A DNA stretch of 64,000 nt. Origin: Dendrophyllia cribrosa (Eukaryota > Cnidaria > Anthozoa > Scleractinia > Dendrophylliidae). The DNA lies in NCBI GenBank assembly GCA_024195265.1, contig JAJLRJ010000001.1, positions 6,158,857 through 6,222,856 of the forward strand, written 5' to 3'. This document shows positions 44,801-55,144 of this stretch, piece after piece (positions within the stretch are counted from its first letter, which is position 1; every line of letters starts with the position of its first letter). Under the pieces are notes generated by a model, which saw only the letters and a list, made by a program, of their open reading frames with translations, did not search any database and was not told the origin of the DNA. Both the position numbers and the translations under genes were made by a program.

Positions 44801-47800
44801 AAGGTTTCAGGAGTTGCAAATTATGCACGCTAGTTTTAATAGTTGAAAAGACACGTGGCATGTTAACACAAGAATGTTTGATCAAAATGAAAGCATCCCA
44901 AATATCAGCTGAGTAAACAGTGTCAAGGAATCTTCATTAAAACTTTTCCTTGGATTGTTTTCGACAGCAGGATCTGTTGAAATGCAAAGATGAATGTGAC
45001 AAATCGCGACATTGTGTAGGCCTTTTGTTACACAAAATGACTTTGAAGTGTGATCTAATGAGCTTCAAAAATGCATTAGCGTTTGCCTGGGAACACAAAC
45101 GCTAACGTGTTAGGTTCTAAACGCAAACTAGTTTTACTCTGCATGGTCAACACGTTTGATGGTTTGCTTATCTCTGAGCGGTACTGTATATGCCGATCGT
45201 CATCACAGTACACACCTGGCGCCTGGCGATTATTAAAATTGCCTCTGTGTTACTGGCTTCAGAACCCTTTCTGCCCATGGTACCACATTTGTAGTCGCAT
45301 CACTAGTTCTCCCAAAATGTGTTAGGTACAGTCAACTCTCTTTTAACGGACACCTCTATAAGACCGACACCTGGTGTTGGTCCCTGCCGTTTTTCAGTCA
45401 TTTTACTGTAACTAAACTCTCTATAAGACGGACACCTCTCTAAGATGGACAATGGACACTTTGAAACCATCAAATGGACGCTTGAGAAGTGCTTTTTTTA
45501 GTTAAAAATACTTCAAAACGGAAATGTAGATGCTGAATATGACCGCAAATTATGATTTGGGGAGGTGAAATTCGTATTCATAACCAAATATGTGACTCCT
45601 TGTTTGTTCTAGTTTGTAGGTTTTGCTTAAGTTTACAACTTAAAACAGACTTAAAATAGACATGCATTCATTGTGCATAGGTTCAGCATTATTATCTCAG
45701 AATTACTGGTGTCACATTACCTCGACTTTCTATAAGCCGGACACCTCTCTAAGACAGACAGTTGGGGTCGGTCCCGAGGGTGTCCGTCTTAGAGAAAGTT
45801 GACTGTACTTTGCACTACACCCTCCCTTCTCCCCACCCCACTCCCGAAACAGCACATTTTTAGAAGGCTATTAGATGACCACCTTCCCTTGCATTTCAGA
45901 TGGTTGCTGCTTACATGAGGTTTGATGGTAGATTGTTTTATTATGTCTTCAGATGGTGGCCTGCACAGATCTGTAATCCACGTGATGTCCCAACAAACAT
46001 TCAAAACATGCGTCATCAGCCAGGCGAGTTTCCTGTCCAGTTTCTTGGGTCACATGACTATTACTGGATTCACAGAGGTCGCGTGTTCAGCTATCAGGAG
46101 GGCGACAAGGGGTCAACTGACTCTGGCACCAATAAAAATCTGGCCAAAGTTTTTAAAAAGGGTGAGTGTGCCAGGAAAAAAAGTTGTTCTTACAACAGGG
46201 CTGTCAGTAGCCGTCAGTTAGCTATTATGGCTGGGAACTGCGGGAAAGAGGACCGGCAACTCAAAGTTGGGGGGGCTATCTCGAGTAACTTATGGCAGCC
46301 CTGTTACTGCACCTTTCAATAACACAGAAACTTTCAAGTTCAAAACCACTTCAGACACGTCAGTCTGTATTACAACAACAACCAATGGTTACTGAAAAAC
46401 AGACAAGTAAAATGTGACCATGTGAAAACGATACTAACGGCTATCCGTTCTAACGGCCGTGATTAGCCATTCAAAAAATATATTCAGCCCGTTCGAACAG
46501 CTGTTTGCTACCTAGCCTCAAAAATCTTCAGTCATTCAAAGGGCTGAGGTTATCCGTTCAAAAAAAATCTTCAGCCATTCGAACGGCGAGGGTTATCTGT
46601 TTGGAAAAAATTTTCAGCCGTTCGAACGGCTGCTGCTAGCCATTCCAAAAAAATGTTCAGCCATTCGAACAGCTATGGTTATCCATTCGGAAAAATTATT
46701 CAGCCTTTCGAACGGCTAATGTTAGTATTCATTTAGATAAAAGATTTCCAGCCATTTGAACAGCTATCGAAAGAGCTCTAGTCTTTTGGCCAGTGACTTT
46801 TCAGTTGATTTATTTTTGTTTTTGTTCGCTCACCACGTAATTTGCATATGTCAAAAGTAATTTCAAACCTTTTCAATATAAACATCTCACTAATAATTCA
46901 CAGAATTAAAAACAGGCATGCAAAAGCGAAACACCTTCAGACTAGTCATTCTATTGCTGGAACAAAACTTAGAAATGAAAGCAGAGAGTTTGGAAAAGCT
47001 TAATCTTAAAGGCCCACCTTCACCCAAAAGACGTTGCGGTCGTTTGTTTTTGTTTTGAAATGCTCCATTGTTCATACGCGTGATCTGATCGGTTGCACGC
47101 ATTCAAGTGTTACACGAAATTCAGCACAGAAAGTGATCACGGCGCGCAAAGGCATTTTGGGTGAAGGTGGCCTTTAATTTTGTCCAGCAAAACTACAAAG
47201 AAAACAGAGAATTCTTAGAAGCGGGCAGTCTGGCTGTCAAAAAGTGTGTTGCGTTACCAACACTGTTGCATATGCAAATTTTTGCAAACATTAATTTGCA
47301 AAGTTATGCTTTAGTTAGTAGCTTGAACAGAATAAATCTGATGGTTTCATCATCCTTAATAAAATGCTCGGTAAAGGTAAACGTTAAGCGTGCAATTTAC
47401 TTAAAGAGTTTAAGACCAGAAAAAGACTCGGGTTTTGATTTTAACTTTGCTGTCGGCATAAATGACCCAAACAGTGATCCAAAAATCATTTTGGTTTTGC
47501 ATGCTTTTTGTCAGAAAACTATGGTCTTCAACCTTTTTTGACCGCTTGCGTTTGGGTGTTTGGCACACTAGCTATTGTGTTGTATAACCATTTGTCTTTT
47601 TAAAATTTGGATAACTTTTTTTCGTGGGCATATAAAACTTGCTGATATTGACATCTTATCATTTATAGATCGTCTTTGCCTGTCTGTCATATTTCTTCGG
47701 AACTTAATGATTTTTCGATAGCCATTTAAGCTGTTCACAGCCAGCTGTTTGAAATCTTTCTTCTGCTGTTTAGTCGTTCAGCGTGAGCAGTTCGAAATAA

Positions 47801-50800
47801 TTCACAGCCAGCCGTTCAGAACAATTATTTTGCCATTTACCGCGAGCCATATGAAATTTTTCTTCTGCTGTTTAACTTCATCCGTTCAAATTTTTTCCTC
47901 AGTCGTTCAACTTCATCTGTTAAAAATTTTTCCTCAGCCGTTCGTGGTAACCATTTTAAACAGCTCGGCCACCCATTTTTCATCCGTTCAGTAGCTGTGC
48001 GTTTTGCCATTCGAACGTATAGCCATTAGTATCATTTTCATGTGAGAGTTCACAAATGGTTTAAACGAAACACCAATCACGCAGGGATAAAAAAAGGTCC
48101 TGCCCAGTCTTCTGGGACAGTTAGATGTTCTTGTGGGGCAAGTTACTTTTCCTGTTTACTTTCCTAACGGGTGTTGCCCAATGGGCAAGGCCCAGGAAAG
48201 CCGTCACGGTCTGCTGACTAAACAATGATTTTAAGACAAAAAAGTAAACATTGGCAAGCATGTAACTGCCCAATTCAAGGCAAGCAATGTTTGAAAGTAA
48301 TGCTTGTCCAAAGGGCAAGCTGGATCAAAGTTCTTTTCAAGCCCTGATCATAACCCATGAGTATGTTTTTTTTGCATGTTAAACTAAACTTCTTAGTGTT
48401 CTGAGATATTCAATGGTATAATTGACAGCATTAGAAAAATGCAATATTTGGCTGAGCTTTGAACTTCATCCTCATTGTCGTTAACCCTTTAAACCCTAAC
48501 ATCAACATGTATATTCTCTACACTGTTCTCCATACATTTCCTATGATACTAATGAGGAGAATTTGTTTGACAATCAAGACCTTTCCTTACTTAGTGATCA
48601 TTTTCTTTACTCTCATGACCTTTATGTTTGATTAGGCAGTGATCATCTAAGGAGAAATTAGATGCTGGTCACTCTTAGGGGTTAAAGGGTTAACAGGTAA
48701 TTGAAAATGGCTTTGTATGAAAAATACTCAATGACCCTTTTTGTTTTGTTCAGCGCTTGTTGAGGCAAAAGAGAAGTACGCTGAGTGGAGGACAGCACAG
48801 GAAAACAAAGCAGAGCAAGATCTTCAGAAAATGTCCAAAAAACCAGCACCATACAAACACATAAAGGTTAGTAAAGGAGTTATATATTATTCCCAATCAT
48901 TATTTTAAAATTGTTTTAATCTCCACTGGAACTTAAGTTCATAGAAATTCCCCCCTAAACTTTCCTTACTTTTTATTGCATGTGTCCTTTGACGTCGTAA
49001 TACCCTGCCTTGTACTAGTTAAAGACATTCACTCTAGGAAGCAATGACAACAACAACAACAACAACAACAAAAGCTTTATTGTACCAGAGATGTTTAAAT
49101 AAATAAATTACAAGGATTGATTAGATATAAATATAATAATTAAAGGGTACCAGCATCCTAAAATATAATTATTTAAAAAGCTGTACATTTATGGCTAAAT
49201 TAGGATATGACTGCAATAAAGGGTACTTTCAACTTCCACTTGTAGACACTTAGCTATATTTGCACACGCATGAAATGCTCTAAGAACACCAAAATGATGA
49301 TTAAATCATAACCAGTTTTTAGCGATTTTTCCAAGACACAAGGTGAGAATTTGAAAGATTGGCCAATTTTTTGAGGGGGCAATCTGTTTGCATCCTGGCC
49401 ATCTGCTTCCAAAGACAACAACTGATAATAGTCTTGGTGTTTTAGTATATAGTACTTGGTAAAGTTACCCTATTAAAAGCCCTCTATCCAGTTGCTTGTC
49501 TAAGTTCATTATTTCAGGAAGTTGTTGTAGCATACAGCTGTAACTAAGTTAAACAACAGTTTAGATCTCTTTCCCTCCTGCGAACCATTCCCTGCAGTTC
49601 CCATTGCAGAGGTATGCAACCTCGGGAGGCAGAGCAAACACCAGGAAACGTGTTGTAGAGGGCTTCAAGTAAATATCACATCCTCTCATTCCACTTAATT
49701 TTGTTCTTTTGCTTACATTCATTCATTTGACATACATACAGCTGCAAACAACACAATCATTCATTCATCATTGCACACACATTTTACAGGACTTGAAGCC
49801 TGCAACATGTTTCTACATTTTAGCAGCTAAAGAGATTAGTTTAGGAAGTTAACATTATTGGTTTCGTTTGTGAAAAGATGCTGATTTGGATTGTTGTTTG
49901 TTGGATGTAGCCAAGTGCTATTGAAGCTCTACAAACAAAGGCCTTCAGCAAATTTTCCATAAAAACTTATCAAAATTCATGGAATTTGTTGAATCTTACA
50001 CACCTACTATCTTCATCTTTGGGCTGGGTTTTTGAAGAGCATTTAGTTGTCAACTTTAATTCAGTTCTATGGTTATTTTTCTGTAAAATAAGTCTTTTCC
50101 TCTCCTAAATTCACTACTTTAGCAATGGAGCTCGTTAAAAACGTTCCAGGATGTATTCTACTAATTGGGTTATTGCGGAATTTTTAATTATAATTTAATA
50201 CAGTAACAATATTCTTGGTTGAGTGGTTATGTAGCTATTAGCGGCTTCCCCCAGGGGACGACCCACAGTGACTCGGGCATTTGTCGAGATTTGTCAGACG
50301 TTTCTTGCCCGAGGGTGTGGGGGAAAACCTCACTTTTTTCTCCAGGATATTGAACCCAGGGTCCAACCCAGGGTCCAAACCAGGGTTCTCCAGAGAAATT
50401 AGACTACCTGGCTGTAAATTGAAAGTAGGCGGCACTAGGGGGTCCAGGGGCATGCCCCAGCGAAAACTTTTTAAAAATGAAGACACTGGAGACGCATTCT
50501 GGTGCATTTTGGGGACAACAGAGATGAAAAAAATAATTTCATTTTCGGCCAGTTTTTAACCTTTTTATTATTCACTGAAAAAAATTATTGCTACGCTTAA
50601 TATGCTTTATATACTAAAGAAAAACATTATGGCCCGAAAGAAATCACTTTTGTTTTATCTAATGGCTACAAAGGATTTGTTTTTATAGCCATACAAGTGT
50701 TGGGAAGAAAATAGGACGGATTTATCCTTATCTTCCCCTGGCGGCCCCAGGACAAGTAGACGGCGATTTTCACCAGTCGCCGGAGCTTCCAGAAAACCCT

Positions 50801-53800
50801 GGTCCATACCCTGGGAATTTGTAATATGAGGTCAGCGGTCTACATTCTCGACGGATCCCGGATGTTCTTCAGAGACTGTTTCACACACATTCTCATATTC
50901 TAAATGGGTGGGCTTTTTCCCCACAAAACAAAAAATGTGCCTGTTTTCAATGCCTGGAACTCTGACAGAACAAAGAGGAAAGCTGTTCTTGCTAAAAAAA
51001 ATTTTATGCTTTGATCACTGTAAGATCTTTAGGTTTGATATTGAACTGATCTCTAAGTGAGTTATATCACAGGAATTTTTATTTTTAGGCCTCATGAGTT
51101 GGGGATTTGTCTAAATCCCTCTGCTCCATACCCAGGGGTATTTGATGATGCTTGATTGAGGATTTGGACAAATCCCCCAGTCTAAGTGATCAGATCAGTC
51201 TAAGTGAATTATATCACAGGAATTTTTATTTTTAGGCTCTCATGGGGTGGGGATTTGTCTAAATCCCTCTGCTCCATACCCAGGGGTATTTGATGATGTT
51301 TGATTGAGGATCCCCCCCCCCACCCGGGGGGAAGCCGCTGATAGATGCATTAGGCCTTTGGACATAAGATACGGAGGTCAGTGGTTCAGTGCCTAGTCTC
51401 CACCAGTGTTTTGTTTCCTCAGACAGGAAACTTTACTCCACATTGTCTCTCTCATCTTTGTTGTTACCCGGATTGTTGATTATGCAAATGATACACATTT
51501 GATAGCCATGGTTATGGCATTGTCGTTCTCATCCTAGGTAAACAAGTGCACAACAGCCGTACGTATGTTGATTGATCCTTCGGAGCTCCCTGTCTGCGAC
51601 TGTGTACCAGACAGTGAAAATTCTTGTGGGCCTGAGTCCAACTGCCTGAATCGCATGCTTCAGTTCGAGTGCAATCCACAAAGATGTCCAGCAAAAGAAA
51701 ATTGTCAGAACCAGCGATTTCTCAAAAGGCAGTATGTGGATAGTGAAGCATTTAGAACATTGCATCGTGGATGGGGATTGAGATGCAAACAGGGTGAGTG
51801 GTGTGACAGTATAGAAAATAAGAGTTGATCATTGGACATTTTTCAACCAAAATGGCCCTTATGAATAATACGTCACCCACTCAAAATCCACTCCCAGGCC
51901 TCATTTGTGAACAAAATACTTCACATTTTCACTGCTATTGCATGGGTATTCTCTTCAACTAGTTCTACTGCTTTGGGAATTCATTGTGATATTGTGAAAC
52001 TTCACAAGTTTACAATTCCAAAACTAGGCTTGGGGTAAAATTAGCTAGTCTGGCATGAACATGCAAATGTCCAATTAAGTCATTTTTACTGGGGTAGTTT
52101 TTGTCTTTTAACCTTTTCGAGACCAAGTTTTCTCAAATCTCATTGTCTCCATGGCCATATATTTTATTGGCCAAATAACACAAGACGACTATAGTCGCCT
52201 GTTGCCTCGTGTCATTTGCATGTTATTGCACAATAGACTTATATTTAATTTTTCTATTTCCCAGATGTCAAAAAAGGCCAGTTTGTTATTGAATATGTCG
52301 GAGAGCTCATTGACGAAGCCACGTGCCAAGAACGTGTGCGAAAGGGTGAAGATATCACCAACTATTACATGTTGACAATAGACAAAGATTGCATAATTGA
52401 TGCTGGCCCCATGGGAAATCTGTCACGCTTTATGAATCATAGTTGTGATCCAAATTGCGAGACTCAGAAGTGGACAGTTAATGGAGACGTTAGGGTGGGG
52501 CTTTTTGCTGCGCGTGACATCAAGGATGGAGAAGAATTGACCTTTGATTATCAGCTTGATTGTTTAGGTGAGTGACTACTGTTTATGATTCAAATTATTT
52601 ATATACATGTACATTTTTTAGGCCCTGTTAGGGTAAATCCGACAAGTGACATGGCGTCGAAACAGGCACATCAATGAAGTGAAATGAAATGATGACAAAT
52701 GACAAGAAGATTTGGTGAATTGCAAACTTGCAGCATGGTAGTGCGTGCAACTCTGACAGCAACATGAAATGAAAATGAAATGGAAATGACAAGGTTTTAA
52801 AGGGACACTGCCCTGTTAAAATATGTTATCGCAACTTAGTTGGATAAAAAGGTTCTATACAGCTAAACAAAAGCAGTAGTTTGGAAATAAAATGCAGGAT
52901 TGCAAGGATTGAAGTGGATTACAATATTTCAACTGGGACAGTGTTCCTTTAAATAAACGATTTTCGTATTCTCGGTATTGAACTAGAACTAGCTTGCAAT
53001 GGAGGCTCATGCGGGGGAATATCATTAAAAATATTTGCATGTGAAAAGAATGCCCCGCATGAGCCTCGTCTGCAAGCTAGTTCCAGTTCAATACCGAGAA
53101 TACGAAAATCGTCTATTCATGCCCTTGTCGGAGTAAAATGAGAAATTAGTAATGTAATCTATCCCTGAATCCATCTTACTTTTCTACCAGGGAACGAAAA
53201 GAAGAAGTGTCACTGTGGAGCCAAAAACTGCAGCAGTTTCCTTGGAGTGAGACCCAAAAACCAGATTCAAGAGGACAAATCTAAAAAGGCAGGAGATAAA
53301 AGGAAGAAGAAGAGAATTAAGAAAGCTGTTGTCAAAGAAGGTACATAATGCATTCTTTAGATAAGTAGAATAGATTAATTGAAAAAAATTTTGAGAATAT
53401 CTTCACAGGAAAGTTCAACTTAATGAGTTTTATTTGAATATCACACTTCAGGATTTCACCCACATTGTACCTTATTGCAAAAAATTTTCATGACATCAAA
53501 TTTTTCAGTTTTTTAAATTTGCGAAAATTTGATGTCAGGAAAGAAAATGGCTTATTTTTTAATTATGAATAGGAAATTTGCCACAATTTATCCCAATTCA
53601 TGAAAATTGAATGTTGCAAAATATCACTTTGCTTCCAAAATTGCAAATTTAAGCTGTCATGAAAATTTCTTTTAATAAGGTACCACATCCTTAAAGCCTT
53701 TCTATTTTTATGTTGCGCTTTAGCATTTAATCCAGACTCAAAAGTTAGACTACGAAATAAGGGAAAGATCACTGGATCATTTGAATGTTTAGATTTTTAT

Positions 53801-55144
53801 ATGAGTTTCTGTTGTACAATGTATTTCTTGTGGTTATTTGTTCCCTTTTCTGTAATAATTTGCTATGTAACATTCTTCATTGCAACTCTTTCTAAATAAA
53901 ACTAAATGATAATAGCGAGATAATAAGGATCGATTCAGAACAAACTGAATGCGCTTTTTAACATTACATCATCTGCTAGCCAGCTTCAATAGTTAAAAAA
54001 TAGTTTATTGAATTGCACAGTAAAAATTAGTTAAACATTTTTTAAGCTTAACCATTAGCCATCTAAAGCCTAAACGCAATGCAATAAGCTGCTATTGTTG
54101 TAATTTAAACTAAATTTTAAGCTTATGACGGCTACTTTAAAATTATTCATTTCTCTACCTGTAAACCTAATAATTGCAATACAGAATTTCCTCACATTGA
54201 ATATTAATGTTAAGGTTAAAAAACTTGTAACTGAAGCAAACATTTCTTGTTTGGCTTCAGATATGCCGGTGTCCACCGAACATCGCAAGCGTCCCCCTCC
54301 TCTTCCTGCCGTTCATCATGAAGTTTTTAATGAGCATGGCACAAGTTGTAACACCTCTGACCAGGCAATAAAGCTCACGGGCACCTCTCCTCTCAATAGC
54401 GCATTGCCGTGGACTTATAGCCCAATACAGCCAGGGTTGACCTTAAGCAATAATGTCTGAAAAAGGTGCGCTGCTTATGACTTAAACAGTACAAGTTGTA
54501 AACTAGTAAAAGTAGTTAACAAAACTAAGTGTAAATGTAACAGTAAACTATTTTGAAATGAAGACTGTTGCCACAGACATGATTAAATCTGTTTCATTTT
54601 CTTATTTCAAACCTTAAGAGCGCTATCTTAGTGATAAAAAGAAACACAATTTGAAATGTGAGTCAAACTTGAAAATGCAAGCTCCACTTTTTCAAGTTTG
54701 TCCAATTGTATTCAAGACTACTGTACAGTTAATTCTATGTCTTCAAGAAGAAAAGCACTTGCTAACTCAGTTTCCTCTCTCATTTCAGTTCATGAGGACG
54801 ACTGCTTCATCTGTGGTGATGGCGGAGAGCTTCTGATGTGTGACAAGGGAGGCTGTGCAAAGTGCTACCACAAGGGCTGCCTGGGTGGGGAGGTCAACAT
54901 CCGTGGCAAGTGGATCTGCCCGTGGCACTTTTGCGACGACTGTGGAAAGTGGGCCAACGTTCTGTGTTCAGAGTGTCCAAATTCCTACTGTAGAGGTCAT
55001 GCCGCTGGCCAAATCAATGAACTAGGGAATGGAATCCTGGTTTGCTGCGACCATATTTTGACAAGGAAAAAGACCTTGAAAAATCAACCTGTTGATGAGG
55101 AACAGGGTGGTGGAGAAACATCCAGCACTGACATGACTGATTAA
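35829..55144 (+). CDS. NSD: NSD-family histone H3K36 methyltransferase (1261 aa, complete)
   Basis: Deposits mono- and dimethyl marks on histone H3 Lys36 in the nucleus; orthologous to vertebrate NSD1/2/3. Exons: 35829-36123, 39317-41420, 45953-46161, 48754-48866, 51538-51793, 52265-52567, 53191-53340, 54789-55144 (3786 nt, all phases agree). Order: PWWP-1 (GHPWWPSMV, about 40-98); AT-hook KRGRPRK (about 361-367); seven 13-residue Lys-rich repeats (452-542); a PHD cluster (582-780); PWWP-2 ([14 protein letters not shown], 790-865); AWS cysteines (about 927-966); SET (977-1093) with [13 protein letters not shown] (1050-1062) and [10 protein letters not shown]; post-[11 protein letters not shown]; a final PHD-C5HCH module (1149-1220). 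This is the full NSD layout. The start is the first ATG, as an upstream in-frame GTG is unlikely. A candidate alternative last exon lies at 54261-54460. Confidence 0.96.
38224..39162. mobile_element. Large palindromic MITE (copy 2), split by a hAT MITE
   Basis: Same element as 6928-7390: arms with TTATTTTCAGAATCAACTCT and ATGCTAATTAGATGACGTCA, ending GGCACTTTAA at 39162. Its first 15 bp (GAAGTGCCTATCA) stand alone at 38224-38238. The rest resumes at 38700 after the hAT insertion, with CTATCA on both sides. NSD intron 1. Confidence 0.85.
38239..38699. mobile_element. hAT-type MITE (CAGGGTTCTCC ends), copy 1
   Basis: It begins CAGGGTTCTCCAGAAGCTCC and ends TCTCTGGAGAACCCTG. It splits the palindromic MITE, with a 6-8 bp direct repeat at the junctions. 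A second copy lies in the opposite orientation at 50381-50801. Small open frames shared by the two copies ([17 protein letters not shown]) are repeat sequence, not genes. Confidence 0.85.
42108..42275. mobile_element. Small hAT-type MITE (CAGGGTTGTCA ends)
   Basis: CAGGGTTGTCAAAAGTAGC at the left is mirrored by TTTTCTGACAACCCTG at the right. The flanks are ATTATGAT and ATTATGTG, a plausible 8-bp hAT target duplication with two differences. NSD intron 2. Confidence 0.7.
43684..45195. repeat. Inverted repeat pair bounding about 1.5 kb
   Basis: ACAGTACTGCTCAGAGATGA and GCAAACCATCAAACG at 43687-43722 recur inverted at about 45152-45188 (CGTTTGATGGTTTGC, TTATCTCTGAGCGGTACTGT). Between them, two degenerate direct repeats (about 43780-43920 and 44125-44260) share CGACTCGAAATTGGCTGGCT and GTTCTGAATTATT. 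Probably a degraded DNA transposon. It lies in NSD intron 2, and no coding frame was found. Confidence 0.5.
45327..45807. mobile_element. Pogo/Tc1-like MITE (TA-CAGTCAACTCTC ends)
   Basis: It begins TACAGTCAACTCTCTTTTAA with CGGACACC and ends GGTGTCCGTCTTAGAGAAAG with TTGACTGTA. TA at both tips fits the Tc1/mariner/pogo target. The TCTATAAGACGGACACCTCT block is repeated four times inside. NSD intron 2, just before the PWWP-2 exon. Confidence 0.85.
46419..48042. mobile_element. 1.6-kb TIR element with many subterminal GCCATTCGAACGGCT repeats
   Basis: The terminal inverted repeat is CATGTGAAAACGATACTAAC, then GGCTATCCGTTC, with the complement at 48008-48042. About 300 bp inside each end is filled with variants of AGCCATTCGAACGGCT, reversed on the right side. 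Its core resembles the element at 22188-23478. It contains a nested MITE. A 126-codon open frame inside (47161-47541) straddles the nested element and is not credible as a gene. It occupies most of the NSD intron after PWWP-2. Confidence 0.8.
47006..47177. mobile_element. Nested MITE (TTAAAGGCCCACCTTCACCC ends)
   Basis: TTAAAGGCCCACCTTCACCC, then AAAA, at the left; TTTTGGGTGAAGGTGGCC, then TTTAA, at the right. TTAA at both tips. It is inserted in the middle of the 46419-48042 element. Confidence 0.8.
48082..48346. mobile_element. hAT-type MITE related to 19580-19796
   Basis: It begins CAGGGATAAAAAAAGGTCC and ends TTCTTTTCAAGCCCTG. The interior TTGCCCA/GGGCAAG blocks match those of the element in BNIP1 intron 3. 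It lies 39 bp to the right of the 1.6-kb element. Confidence 0.6.
49047..49071 (+). repeat. (ACA)n microsatellite
   Basis: About eight uninterrupted ACA units, followed by AAAGCTTTATTGTACC. This may be the tail of a degraded retroelement. The remainder of 48867-50235 (NSD intron) shows no gene or clear element. Confidence 0.6.
50236..51343. mobile_element. 1.1-kb TIR element (TAGCGGCTTCCCCC ends) with nested hAT MITE
   Basis: The left end TATTAGCGGCTTCCCCCAGG is mirrored by CCGGGGGGAAGCCGCTGATA at 51324-51343. It contains the hAT MITE at 50381-50801 and a tandem duplication of about 145 bp (about 51062-51175 and 51208-51311), both copies carrying GGGGATTTGTCTAAATCCCT and CATACCCAGGGGTATTTGAT. 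NSD intron before the AWS exon. Confidence 0.7.
50381..50801. mobile_element. hAT-type MITE (CAGGGTTCTCC ends), copy 2
   Basis: The same family as 38239-38699, inverted. It begins CAGGGTTCTCCAGAGAAATT and ends CGGAGCTTCCAGAAAACCCT plus G. The flanks GTCCAAAC and GTCCATAC match at 7 of 8 positions, the 8-bp duplication expected of hAT transposition. Confidence 0.88.
52797..52952. mobile_element. MITE (TTAAAGGGACACTG ends)
   Basis: TTAAAGGGACACTGCCCTGT is mirrored by CTGGGACAGTGTTCCTTTAA. TTAA at both tips, 156 bp. It lies in the NSD intron between the SET and post-SET exons, immediately next to another MITE. Confidence 0.8.
52953..53117. repeat. Hairpin MITE adjoining the previous one
   Basis: AATAAACGATTTTCGTATTC, then TCGGTATTGAACTAGAACTA, is mirrored by TAGTTCCAGTTCAATACCGA and GAATACGAAAATCGTCTATT. 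The arms are about 65 bp with a short loop. It abuts the preceding element with no spacer. Confidence 0.8.
54261..54460 (+). CDS. NSD: Candidate alternative last exon of NSD
   Basis: Located in the last NSD intron. It starts after a good acceptor (TTTGGCTTCAG at 54260) and reads in the phase left by the post-SET exon (G|AT). It encodes [20 protein letters not shown] and continues to a TGA at 54458-54460, 66 codons with coding-like composition. Spliced to 53340 it yields a 1209-aa isoform that keeps PWWP, PHD and SET but lacks the C-terminal PHD-C5HCH module. No clear AATAAA follows within 200 bp, so it could also be a poison exon. Sequence-only inference. Confidence 0.5.

Noticed and set aside
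47161..47541. 126-aa ORF inside the 1.6-kb element
   Set aside because: Starts inside a nested MITE and shows no transposase motif.
50238..50559. Two opposite ORFs of about 90 aa sharing peptides with 38483-38755
   Set aside because: The shared text is the sequence of the hAT MITE, present in both copies.
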